Notes under the pieces: model-generated
Databases searched by the model: none
What the model was told of the DNA's origin: nothing
The model's input: only the letters and a program-made list of their open reading frames with translations
Shown here: positions 33,404 through 45,036 of the stretch, piece by piece
How the letters are laid out: each line of letters opens with the position of its first letter
How positions within the stretch are numbered: position 1 is the stretch's first letter
Translations under genes and position numbers: made by a program
Assembly: GCA_034687125.1 (NCBI GenBank)
Contig: JAQGBZ010000425.1
Span: 1 to 50,054, forward strand
Direction: 5' to 3'
DNA from: Neelides folsomi
Taxonomy: Eukaryota; Arthropoda; Collembola; Neelipleona; Neelidae
Length of the DNA: 50,054 bases

Positions 33404-33776
33404 TGTAGTATCTTGAAGTTGACAGGACGAGACGAGGACGAGGACCAAGATCGGCGGTTGTTGAAGTGTCAGCAACAGGATCCAACAGGAATCTCAATCC
33501 CAGTTTCCAGTGAAAGCGAAGGGTACAAGGGATGAAGCGAGATTTCGGTTTTTCTGTTGGGTATCCATTCAAATGTAAAAATACTGCCGTTGATTGGCCA
33601 AACTCCAGATGGAAAATGGTAATGGACCAATAAACAAACAAGAAGGCGAAGATGAGTTGTCGCATGCTTTAATAAAATGCAAATCGTATTTTGCAAATGA
33701 CCCCAACTTGAACTCTACTATCCTAGCATTTTGCTTGAGTTTTTTTAATGAACTTTGCATAATATGTATATTATTT
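33404..33776 (-). promoter_or_regulatory. Promoter region of the Ser/Pro-rich gene with paired CCAAT boxes
   Basis: This upstream stretch is GC-richer than its surroundings. ATTGG at 33593-33597 and CCAAT at 33627-33631 are two NF-Y-type boxes, about 34 bp apart in opposite orientations. ATTCAAAT at about 33568-33575 contains TTTGAA on the gene strand, the CHR-type element. Closely spaced CCAAT boxes plus a CHR are the standard layout of animal G2/M promoters. Such short motifs also occur by chance. Confidence 0.4.
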
Positions 33777-33780
33777 ATAA

Positions 33781-34245
33781 CAATTGATTAAATTAACAAT
33801 AAATATAGATTAAGATCAAATCATTAATATTTTGGAGAAGTAAACATTTTAACAAATAAAGTCTAATGATAAACCGTTGAAATATTGTTATATCTTTGAA
33901 TGCCCAATCAAATCAAAATTATGTATGTATTCATTATGTATTGATGAGAAATACTACATATTAAAATAACATTATTAGACAATTGACTTCGTTGAGTTTT
34001 ATTCACATCATTTCAATTCAATAATTTATCAAATATGTTGAAAGTTTTTTATTGTTTTATAACAATGATTTTAAATGAGAACAAATGAAGCCTATATAAT
34101 TTGGATTCGATTTGAATATTTTATCTAAGGAAGACTATCGAAAGTACATCTTTATACATCACTTGGATAGTAGATAGGATAAACAATTAAATAAATACGA
34201 TACAAATGGTCAATAATGATCATTTAAATCTAAATATTAATTCCT
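33781..34245 (+). repeat. Composite copy of the dispersed repeat (left and right parts adjoining)
   Basis: The left half (33781-33935) matches 21893-22040 and the right half (33945-34245) matches 25024-25240, in the same order and orientation. Here the two halves are adjacent; near SLC23 they are 3 kb apart. It may be the fuller copy of one transposon whose two fragments landed near SLC23, or a deleted duplicate of that region. No ORF survives. Confidence 0.7.
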
Positions 34246-35323
34246 TGTTTAAGTTTAAATTGGACAATGATTAGGTTCAAAAGATTAAATATGATTAGAT
34301 GGATAAAATCTTGAAACATCAAGTTTTATTATCATCGTAGACTGGGCACAATTCTCCCAATTCCTAAATGTTAAATCCTAAAGGTACAGGCACAATCACA
34401 TAAAATTACTTTGGCTTAATAGCCAACTACTAACGTCAAGTTTTATTGTCAACGTGGATTATTGTTATTGTTCAAAAGATTAAACTCTCAATTTCGTTTT
34501 ACTTGCAAGCATATCAGGTATAACTTAATGATAAAGAACCGAGCTAAATATTAACTATATTTATACATTAAACTAATTATATCTAACTAAATTTGATTTA
34601 GAAATTTTAAAATATCCTTATTACATACAATAAAATATACAAAGCTAATGTATTTAATTTGGAAGGATCAAGAATCAATTCAGTTCATTCACGTAATATG
34701 TTTATGTTTTAATTTTTGATATTACATTAACAAAGAGAATAAAGAGAAATAGAAATAATTAAATAGTAATAATATAACTTCCATAAAACATCGCATTGAC
34801 TTTTTAATTTGTAAAGTAAAAATGTTAAAAACTCAAATTAGAAAATGATACAATAAAAATATTATTAAAGACTAGACATCATAATAGTAGAATATTTCAT
34901 TTGATAATAAAGTAAGTTTGAACACAAAGGATAAGAAATTTCTTTGAAACATCAGTAATGCTTTTCTTTATAAGTAGTTTTAAAAAGCAGTTTAACATAC
35001 ATCAAATATGTACCATATATTCCTAATATTGAGATCATAAATATAAGGATGATGAGGAATCCAGCCAAAGCATAAAAATTTGTGTAAATGAACAAAATCC
35101 AAAGTTTAGGGTAAACAATTCCATTAAAAACTTAATTAAATGGAACAATAGAACAAAACAATAAACTTAATAGTTTGACTAGAACATTTATAAAGTAAAC
35201 CTGCAAATAATAAAAAAAATCCAATTGATATTTGATAAAAAGAAATCATATGCCTAACTAACATTAAGATAAAATTTTTATATCGATTCGGAATTAAAAC
35301 AAAATTTTTATGGAACTCAAAAC
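34246..35323. other. Intergenic, AT-rich
   Basis: Over 1 kb downstream of OSGEPL1 (which is on the minus strand), including its 3' UTR. No gene, RNA or clear repeat seen. Confidence 0.5.
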
Positions 35324-37549
35324 TCACTCGGTATTCGATTTTTCTATAGCTGGATATAATGATGACATCTTTATTCTCTTGCATTTAATATTGAGATTCC
35401 TTATATCTTCCTCGAGATTTAATCCCATTGGACTCCTTTAATTAAATTTACATTGATTATAAAATTCTAATTCAAACAAGTTGTTAACTTACATATTATA
35501 AAATATTCTTTACTTACTTGGACTCAATATCGATCGTGTCAAGATCGCAGGGTTGTATAATATCAACTCCAGCATTGTATTTTTCAACACCGTTCCATGC
35601 AATCATGACTCCATTGTCAGTGCAAAGTCTATTTGGTGGAAAATACAGTTTGTAATTCATTTCTTCACAAACCAAATTAATTCCTCTTCTGATATATTCG
35701 TTACAAGCCACACCACCGCTAACAACCTTTAAAAAATTAATTATATTACATATTACAAATTATCAATTGTTGATTAATCAATCAATTTAGTTATAAGTTA
35801 TAATGTAAGGTATGTGTAAAATGAGACTTGATTACCAAAACTCTTTTGCCAACTGGAATCAAATTTCGCATTTCAGCGTAAATCATTCCTCTCTGAACTT
35901 TCTTACAAAGATGTGTTACGACAGCATGTTGAAAGGATGCACATAAATCTGATATTGTTGGGATTTGATCGCTGCCTTCAATTCCTGAAATTACAGAATA
36001 AAATATTAATTTTTAAGAATAAATTACAAAACAATATCAACATCTCTCTGAATCTAATTTTCATAAAATTAAATTACAAAGTAATCAGTATTTAGAAATA
36101 TTAATAGAGATATAAAATTATTTTAATAAATAAAAAAGAATATATACCATATTTCCTCTCTTCTCTTAAGATATGCCTTAAAGCAATGAATTTGAGACCC
36201 GAAAAGCTCCAGTTGCAATCTCGATACTTATACCTATTTGACCAAAGTTTAAAATTTACTACTTGCCTGCATATTAATACACTTAATTAATTACTCTTAA
36301 TTAATTACATTGGTGTAGGAAACTGAAATTCTTCAGGATTGCCCTTTTTAGCATAGTGCTCAATAGCTGCTCCTCCTGATAATGAAGATCCCGCAGAAAG
36401 ATTGTGGAGTTTTAACCTTCTAGCAGTCTATTTTGAATTTTTATACAAAAATTGTTAAAATTGTTTTTTCGAAATTCTTATGTTAACAAAATATTTTTGG
36501 TATATCACTTATAACATTTTAAATTAATATTTCTCACCTTATCAAAAGCCTCGCCGGGTGCGTCATCAATGCTGTGCCCAAGAAGAAGAAAATCGTTAAT
36601 ACCTTTAGCTACAGCAAGTAAACAATGACCTCCAGAGATCAAAAGAACCATGTATGGAAATTCTATATCTTCGAGCATTCTTGCGGTCAGAGCGTGAGCT
36701 TCCATATGATGAATCTATTTTATGGATTTGTTATTTATTATTATATATGATTTATTTATTTATTTTTATCACAATTTATGTCATATTGTGTATATATAAA
36801 TGCATATTATTATTTTATATTAAAATTCAAATAATTACAGGAATGAAGGGAATGTTCCCTTTTAGACATAATTCCTTCCCATGTTTAAGGCCAACAAGCA
36901 GAGAAAGAGATAAACCTGTTTAATAAAAATATTAAGAATTAATATGCGATGTAGAGTATTGATTATGATTTTATAATAAATAATAATTATTATAAAATCA
37001 TAATCTTGTTATAACTATCCCAAAATGATAAATATAATGATGGTAATTACCAGGTTTGACTGTTGTAGCAATTGCATCAATATCTTTAAGTGTGAGATTC
37101 GCAATCTCAAACGCTTCTCTGCTAATTCGCGCAATGTGTTGTTCGTGCAAATGCCTCGCAATGGGTGGGATGATTCCTCCATGACTGAAATTATGCAAAA
37201 GTATAAATTAACAAAATGATTACTTTATCCTTATAATTACATTAATGATATTTAATATATTTAGTAATTAGACAATTCCTTACTTGAGATGAATTTGAAG
37301 CTGAGAATTAAGAGCTTCGCCAAGAATGCGCCGATTTGTATCAACAATTGCAATTCCGGTGTCGTCACAAGAAGTTTCTATTCCCAAAATAATTCCAGAC
37401 TTCGTTGCATGATACTTCGACGCAAATAGAACATTATAGTTAGGTTTGGATAAATTAAATAATAAACGTCCAAATAATGAACAATTGTGACTATCTAATT
37501 TAGTATACGACCACAAAATCTTGCTTGTCAATACCCGACAGTTATTCAT
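35324..37549 (-). CDS. OSGEPL1: Mitochondrial tRNA N6-threonylcarbamoyladenosine synthase (OSGEPL1/Qri7)
   Basis: Nine exons on the minus strand: 37549-37284, 37184-37051, 36915-36839, 36714-36538, 36427-36309, 36233-36148, 35984-35836, 35726-35518 and 35435-35324. The product is 442 residues. The enzyme transfers the threonylcarbamoyl group from TC-AMP to A37 of ANN-decoding tRNAs in mitochondria. Visible signatures are GIETSCDDT at 56-64, HGGIIPP, the metal-binding HHMEAH at about 161-166, LISGGH, and the C-terminal VVSGGVACNEYIR with FPP and CTDNGVMIAW. The roughly 50 residues before GIETS are rich in Lys, Arg, Ser and Leu with few acids, as expected of a mitochondrial targeting peptide. 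That separates it from the cytosolic KEOPS subunit OSGEP/Kae1. All splice phases agree. Confidence 0.96.
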
Positions 37550-38631
37550 TGGGATTTGATTAAAAAATGTCCCAGTATTATTAACTAAAAAGGTATTATT
37601 TTAAATTGGTTAAAAATGTTCGCTTAAAGTTAAATCCTTGTTAGTGGTTACAAAACTGCAAAGAAATGAAAAGGAGTTTGAGCTGTGGTGGCAAGATTTT
37701 GGGATGAACATTTCAATCGATTAACTTATCAGACCATGAGAATCAACGCACACCCTTTAACATTGGTCTCAATCCAAAAGCGCCAAACTTATTTAGATCG
37801 CATAAAACCCATGCTTTTTAGTTCATTTCCTCCAATATATTACATATATGTAAGATATCCGTTCAAAGTATTTTCAAATATTTATTAATTAATATTATTT
37901 AATCTTAAATTGGTATATTTCATTTTCGAGTTTATAATAATTTTATGCTTTTTTATGATAATAATGATTTAATTAATGATGATTACGATTAAATAGAGAT
38001 GGCGATGATTATAGAGATGACGTCATTAAACATTACTTCTTGTGATTTTTCGATATATCTGTATTTTCAAAAATATTTACATTTACAATTGATATAATAA
38101 ATATCTGAGCATATAAGTTTATCAAAGACTTCAATCTAGATCTTACATTTAATACGTACAGAATGTTCAGACAGTTAAATCTTATTTATTTTTTATCAAC
38201 TTGTTAAAATGTTAGTAAAAAGACAAGCGTATCGCATTTAATAAAAATTACATTATTGTCATCAGTTGAGTTTAAAAAAGATATCGTAATTTACTATAAA
38301 ATACTATTTTAATATATTAAGTATCCTATGCTAATTCATATAAAATGGAAAAATACAATAACATTTTATAATATTTTTTCTTGTAATCCGATGGAACATT
38401 GATTTTTAGAGAAAATTCCTTAATTATAAAGTTAAAACTATAAAATTGAATAATCTCAGTAAAATTAGGCAATTTAGAAAATCAAATAGAGTAAAAAGTT
38501 ACATGTCTAAATAAATAAAATATTCTGATAAAATGATTAAAGTAATTTAAATTACGAACTGTAATTAACTATAGAGTGTTTAAATAAAATTAATCCACGT
38601 TGAGCTTCATGGCAAAATCGGTTGAAAGTTC
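37550..38631. other. Intergenic, AT-rich
   Basis: About 1.1 kb between the start of OSGEPL1 and the end of HURP, both minus strand. The slightly GC-richer stretch at 37620-37830 is probably the OSGEPL1 promoter. Its short plus-strand open frame has no ATG-supported context or homology. Confidence 0.5.
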
Positions 38632-41600
38632 TTATTCCTTCATCTTTCCATTTTGTTGTTCTAATATAAAAATTTTAAATTAATTCTTGACTTATTTGTA
38701 CTTTCTTTAGTCTTAGAATTACAAATTCTCTTACTTTCGGCTTTGATTGTTCCATTCTCTTCAATATCAGTTGCAGAAACTTTTTGTGCGCCAATCTAGG
38801 AAAATATTAAAAAAATTATGAATGATTGAAATAAATTAATAATCTGTCAATTTGAGATCGTGGAGAAAATTCTTAAATTGGTCTTGTAGTAATTTTATAC
38901 ACTTACCCTCGTAATGGATCCCATTGAGTTTCGAACAGCAAGCATGCGAAGAGATGTATTAATTGAACTATTTCGTCGACTTGGCGAGCCTTTATTTAAA
39001 ACATTAATCAATAATATGAATCATGAGGACAAAGTAAAATAAATTTTCATGCTTGGGTAATATCTTTATAACGTTTTTTACCAAATGATGTATTTGAAAC
39101 TGAAGGAGAAATTGGATTTTTTCGCTCTGACTTCCTTCGACTTGGAGAGTTTTCGACATTGTCTTCCTTCAGTGGCATTGGCACGTTTCCTCCGTTTCTT
39201 TTGGCTGAAAGATTCAAGAATTTAAATATGATCACCATTTAACTCCTTTTAATATGATATGATTAATTGAACTATGTATTTATTGATGAAATTACCGGCC
39301 AAAAACGCCATGAGTCCACCATTTGCTCTAACAGTTTTCGGTTTAGTATTTGCAATTGCCGGAACAGAGGGAAGCTTTTTGAGAATTTTCTTCGTTTCGG
39401 GAACGTTTTCTTTCCACTCATTTTTCCTCAATGTATCCAATTTTTCAAAAGTTGTGTCCATTAGATCGAGCTATAAAAAATGAAACAAATATACATTATA
39501 CTATTCAATTTATTTCTTTAAATGTAAGTATAAAAGCGATAATGGATTTTTTGAACAAATACATACCTGAATAGATACGACATCCCACCACCCTTGCAAA
39601 TCACATTCAAGAATCGGACCAGGATCGCATATTCCGTTGAGATAAAAGTAAAGCAACTCGATGAATTGGGGAAGCTTTGAAACAACAAGCAAGTTGGCCT
39701 TCCCGACTGCGCTCGCAAGATTTTCCCGATAAATCTCAGGGATTTCAGGTTCAGTCTCAAGATATTTGTTCCACTCGTCATTTCGTTGCATTAAGGATCT
39801 TCCAGCTTTCATATATTCGTCGCTGTTTAATGTCAACATTATTGAAATTATTATTTAGATAATTGAATTTTATTGACATTGAATATTTAAGAAGAGAAAA
39901 GGCATAAAATAAATATAGGCTGTTTATAAGAATTAGCGATATTTTAATTATTTTAAAATAACTTACGTGAATCGCATATAAACAGTATCAAATTTTTTTG
40001 GTCCTTTAGTTTTCTTCCGCACTTCTTGTTGTGCTGGTGGCTGCGACTGAGGAGGAATTTCCATCTTCTCTATGTTGTTAACATGTGGTTTAAGAACTTG
40101 GTTTGATTCGGTCCCAGTTGTTTTAAGAGCTCTAGGTGAAGGAATTTTGACTGGTTGTTTGACAGCTTTAGCGGCACTTTCAGCACGAATCCCGCTTACT
40201 GATGAAATTTGGAAAGGCGTTGTTGGTTTATACTTACTTTTATCCAACGATGGCTTAATGATTTTCTTGAGTGGCTCGGCCGCAACTTTTGTTTTTGCTA
40301 TTAAAATTTATAAAATGAAATTAAAAAAATACTGTTGAGATTTCATTTGCAACCTTGGAATTTTTGAATTACCTTTGATAGCATTGATACCAAGAGTGAT
40401 ATTTTGGTTCATCTGCATGGGCAAATGAGTTTTCATTGAGCGAGTTACTCGTTTTTCATCTTCGGGAACTGGTGGCTTCCAGATTCCTTTCTTCATTATT
40501 GGGATTGAATTTTTTGGATTTGCAACCGCGGGCTATAAAATTTATTTTATTATAATTTTTATAATAGTAACTATGAATAGCTACTATATTATTTAAAATG
40601 TATCATGATTCATGAAGAAAGATTTTTATCCAAAATCCAGAAAAGTTGATTGAAGTGATTTTGTATTAAAAATTGACAAAATATAACACTTATAGGCCCT
40701 TTCTATTTAGCACTAATTGCACTAATGCAATTCTTCACTAAATTGAAATTCTTCACTAGTGCAATTAGTGCTAGATAAAAAGGATCAACAATAAAATTGA
40801 CAAAATATAACACTTGTATGTTACCTTGAATAGCGGTTTTTGTACTTCTCGTGTTATAGCACGAGCGGTTTCCTTTTCATTCTTCCATTTTAAAAGTTTT
40901 TCTCTTCGTGAAGCTGAAGGACCATCACTAGGAGCATTTGCCTTTGGCTTCGAGTTAGTCGAAGTTTGCTGGAGACCTGGCCTTCCAATGTTCCTTTTCT
41001 CCATTTGTAATTTTCCCCTCTTCTCTTTTTGACTAGCTTTTGTAGCCTCAAGACGCTGTTGGCGATTTGAATCAATGTCAAATTGAAAACCGTCGGTCTT
41101 CTTTTTATGGAATTGAGAAAAATTTGTCTTCAATTCCGCATTACTAATTATAATTAAGAATAACAACATTAAACATAAAATAAATAAAGAAGCAAAGATC
41201 ATAATTTATGTTTAAGACCATATTGAATCATATGTATTTTAATTATAATTAAAACTCAAAATTTATAACGTGAAATCTTATCAGACTGCAAAGGGCTTTA
41301 CTTCTTTGAATCAGCTCGAGGTGTTTTAGGCTTAGGAGATGCAACAGTTGAATGAGGTGCAAAATCAACTTTTTTATAAAATCGCTTGTCGGCAAATGGA
41401 AGTAATAGCCTGTGAACCGGAGGAGTTGAGGAATTAGTTTTCGAATTTCTTAATGTCAATTTACGTTCGCTCACTGAAACAAAGATTTACAGATTTAGTC
41501 AAATTAGATAAAACCTTGATAATTTGAATATTTTGTACACACATAATATGTGAAATAAAACTTAAATTCGTAAATAATGATCTTATAACATTGAGTATCA

Positions 41601-41784
41601 AGAGGATCTGGATATCTTTCGTACAATGGACCAAAATATAAAGAAATTGACAATATAATTGTCAAGAATTACTTGTTTTGGCGGCCAAAATTTGCCGTTG
41701 GTGAAGTTTGATTGTGCGAGTGAGTGGATGGATTCTTCTCGTGCTTGTTGTGTAGAGTGAGAGAGCGGGATTTGTGCTTTCAAT
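38632..41784 (-). CDS. DLGAP5: Hepatoma up-regulated protein / discs-large-associated protein 5 (spindle protein)
   Basis: The 5' exon is 41784-41673. Coding exons follow: 41473-41302, 41143-40825, 40532-40373, 40297-39967, 39822-39567, 39470-39296, 39204-39082, 38989-38907, 38795-38735 and 38660-38632, giving 569 residues. HURP (Drosophila Mars) is a Ran-regulated microtubule-bundling protein of kinetochore fibres. The GKAP/HURP homology domain lies at about 328-435: YRENLASAVGKANLLVV, LQGWWDVVSIQ, then DTTFEKLDTLRKNEW. The basic N-terminal half, with REKLLKWKNEKETARAITRE followed by LFK, matches the microtubule-binding part. The start codon is split: A is the last base of the 5' exon (41673) and TG opens the next (41473-41472), in an AAAACAATGAGC context. 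The last two small exons are the least certain. Confidence 0.92.
40668..40819. repeat. MITE-like inverted repeat flanked by direct repeats, in an intron of HURP
   Basis: Arms at 40698-40724 and 40757-40783 are inverted repeats of 27 bp with two mismatches (core TAGCACTAATTGCACTA). The 32-bp loop itself carries part of an internal direct repeat, ATTCTTCACTA. Outside the arms, AAAATTGACAAAATATAACACTT occurs on both sides (about 40668-40694 and 40792-40819), nearly identical. Direct repeats of about 25 bp are longer than usual transposon target duplications. The right-hand one sits within a few bases of the splice donor of the exon ending at 40825. Confidence 0.8.
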
Positions 41785-43017
41785 CTGTTATATTATATAG
41801 CAGGTAATTTCATATAGTCATAGCATAGAAAATGTATAAAGTCTTCTCGCCTCGTACTCGTATGTAATAACATATATTTAACATGTAACATCATATAATA
41901 CCTACAAAATAAAAACTAAATTAAAAGTGGTTTAAGCGTAGTAATATATTATATGTAGTAAGTGTATTTGAATTTAAATATGTTGAAATACTTTTGATGA
42001 TTTGATGCAAGTTTATGTTTCAGAATATTATGTAAATTATATTTAAAACAAATTATTTTTAAGACAGGTTTTACATATTATATACATGTGTTATATTATA
42101 ATGCCAATATTGAGGGTGAATCCTCAATTAGCTAACAATAAGTGCTAACTTTTAAAGAAAACTTTATTTTTTCACACGAATATATATTACCTATACAATA
42201 TACAGCATTTGATCATTCATTAAACCTTACCTCGACAAGCGATACAAAGTGTGTATATAGTAGGTATGCTTAAAAGGACATGAGCGATTCTCTAAATTCT
42301 AAATTCTCTTTAAATCGGTCTTGTGTATGTAATCTATGTAAGTACCTGTATGTAAATATATGAGGAAAATCAGAGTCTAAAGCTAAATACTACAATACCT
42401 ATTTCTTTTACACAATTAAACTTTATTTCATACCCATTTCATAACTAAAGTAGAGTTAGTTATGAGTAATATAACGACTATTATATTTATTTTAATTAAA
42501 TATTAATATAATAATAGCTTTAGATTCGACTTTGTTATTCGGTTATGATATATTTTTATATAATAATATTTATACTTATAATTATTGTGATTTAAATTAC
42601 TGATACTGATAAGCTTAGAAGTTTGATCTACCTTATAACTATATTGCTTTGGGATAATTCGACCATTCAAGTAATTAAAGTTAATGTAATATGTATTGGT
42701 ATATAAAGGTATATCACTTTAGGACTAGAAGTATTGTGGGATAATAACATTAAAATGGTAATTAATAAAGTAAGTCATAAGGAGGTAGGTTAAAAAATAC
42801 AAAAAATTTTCGATCAAAAACAAAATTAATATAATAATACATAATATAATATGAATATTATAATTTATAGCAAATATTTGAAAAATCATGGAAGATTAAA
42901 TTTTGGTTACGATATACTTATTGTAGTACATTATAAAAATTCAAACTTCTTTTTATAGGAAAAATGAAAACTAAATGAGCCAATGACATTGAGAGATCAC
43001 AAAAACTGTCTGAGGAG
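41785..43017. other. Intergenic, AT-rich
   Basis: About 1.2 kb between the HURP 5' exon and the stop codon of the DUF1647-like gene, containing the HURP promoter. No ORF, RNA gene or obvious repeat is supported. Confidence 0.5.
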
Positions 43018-44583
43018 TCATACTGTTGTCGTTTGATTTGAGGCTTGTGAAATGAGTGCAGGTCTCGAGAGTGGAACTCGGGAAATATATGGTTGATGAA
43101 ATGGAAACGCCATGCCTAAAGCAACGTTCAAAGCCGAAGAGTCATATGCATGACAGCCCGAGTATCGATACAAAGGTTTCTTGTCAAACCGACATCCGCC
43201 AGATTGAGATCCAAATGGATTAATACAATCTTTAGTCAAAGTGCATTCGACCCAAGGAAGCATCACCTAAAAGTAATTTTAATAAATATTTGTATTAATG
43301 TGACATTTCACAAATGTGAGTTTAAAAAACGTAAGTTTGAATAACATGTAAATATTATGCTAAATATGCCAATTTTAATTTTAAGACTGCTAACCTTTGT
43401 GTGGACTAGATTTGTGTTGCAAATGAGAAGCTGAGAAGGGTCGATCATTCGATGGAAGTAAAAGTTCTCTACTTCTGTCTGGAAATACGGAAAAGTTTTG
43501 GGGTGAGTGAGGGAAGATGTTGGATGACCCAAACTCCAACCCACAACACCATGACTTCCACCATTAAATGCTAACTGCATCAATTTTCCCAGCGTTTCAT
43601 TTCCTTGGGGCAACAATCTTCGATCTAAATCCAACCAAAGTACACATCCGCCGCGATCCAACATAGTCTAATATAATAAAACAATAATTAATTATACAAT
43701 ATAATTAATTAATAAACTTAATTTAAATTAACTGAGAGAGAATACATTTATAGTATAATTGGAATATTTAATGATTACTTGTATGATGATCGGTCTGAAT
43801 GCTTTAAGACTTAAATCTTTAACATGATCAGGATAATCTTCAAAATTGAATCGTTCAATCCAACACCGAGTGGAATTACAATTTTGTTTGAGTCCAAGAG
43901 TGAATTCTGTATCTTCAGAAGACGTTGGCGCGTTTGGATCAATGTTCCATATCACAAGAGGATTTGATGCCAAAATACTTTGAACATTTTGAATAAAATC
44001 ATCTGCCTGGTATGATTGACCCTTTCCAACCTAGATATAATACAATTGATTAATTAAACGCTGATACTGCTGATAGTCTTATTAATAATTAATGTATTTA
44101 ATAATAATTAATATTTATTTAATAGTATAGTTATAATACTGCAGTGACAACGACGATTGGCATTGATCCATTTTTGACATTGAATTCGGTCGAATCAAAA
44201 TTTGGTCGATGTGCTAGTGCTTGTGTCGTCTCCTTTTCGACCTTGTTAAATCCTAACATGCTCAAATATTTATCCTCAATTTCCATTTTCTTTTCTCCAT
44301 TTTTCCCTTCTGTCAAAGTGTCCTGAAATAATAAAGTAACGTAAATATTAATGAGTGGTAATCTGGTGTGACTTTATGACACTTTAATATTATAATATCC
44401 ACTTTAAATTATATAACTCACCTTAAAATTTTCTAAATGTTTATGTGTTTGTGTAACAATTTCTTGGAGGCTTGATACGGATTGTTCACGAGAAAATATG
44501 GCAAGTATGAAGCTCGTGAGGCCAACTGTTATGATCAGAGCGATAAACTGTTTAATTTTGCATGTCATGATCCTTTTTGCCAT
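43018..44583 (-). CDS. Type II membrane protein resembling the DUF1647 family
   Basis: Five exons on the minus strand: 44583-44422, 44322-44140, 44030-43779, 43667-43395 and 43266-43018. All break at codon boundaries; the product is 372 residues. A short basic N-terminus is followed by one hydrophobic helix at about 11-30 (FIALIITVGLTSFILAIF), then a luminal or extracellular domain. Landmarks are MPIVVVTA, SNPLVIWNIDPN, GGCVLWLDLDRR, LPWVECTLTKDCINP and YSGCHAYDSSALNVAL. The WVECxL...C...GCHxYDxSALN ending resembles DUF1647 proteins known from nematodes and arthropods. The layout, with a DxD-like LDLD after a Rossmann-type strand, suggests a Golgi glycosyltransferase-like fold. Both the family assignment and the biochemistry are inferences from pattern recognition. 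Confidence 0.75.
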
Positions 44584-45036
44584 TAATTTAATTTTCGCCA
44601 GGTTAATATCACTTTAACTTTTAATCACTTTTAATGAGCTCACCAACTATGAATGGCATTTGGGATAAGACGCTTATAATACATTTCAGATTGAACAATA
44701 CATTTAAAGTAATGAACAATACATTTAAAGTAATGAACAATTCATTATCATGTTCTGATTTTCAAGTATATAAATAGCTAACTAAAAGTAAGTTAATTAT
44801 TAAGTTAATTATTAAAAAAATACAGGAAAAGTCATCAAAATTTTCCAATTGAAATTTAAACTCGATACAAAGAGTCTCAAGAAATAGAATCGAGTAGCTT
44901 TTTGTGCGAGCTCCAATTTTTATAACATTTCTTGAACTTTCAATATTTTAAAAATAAGGAGTTTTCGCATTTAATTAATGATTTCTTGATTTTTAAATCA
45001 CATTTAGAAGTATTATTTATCAAGTAAAGGCTCTTC
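44584..45036. promoter_or_regulatory. Divergent promoter region with a 21-bp tandem repeat
   Basis: This 453-bp spacer separates the starts of two divergent genes, so it should hold both promoters. A 21-bp unit beginning TGAACAATACATTTAAAG occurs at 44692-44712 and 44713-44733, with a partial third copy following. No TATA or initiator can be assigned confidently. Confidence 0.5.

Noticed and set aside
41302..41473. Separate small gene ending in a stop codon just after 41302
   Set aside because: A GTAAAG donor precedes the stop, and joining to the next exon keeps frame and leads into the HURP N-terminal region, so the stop is intronic.
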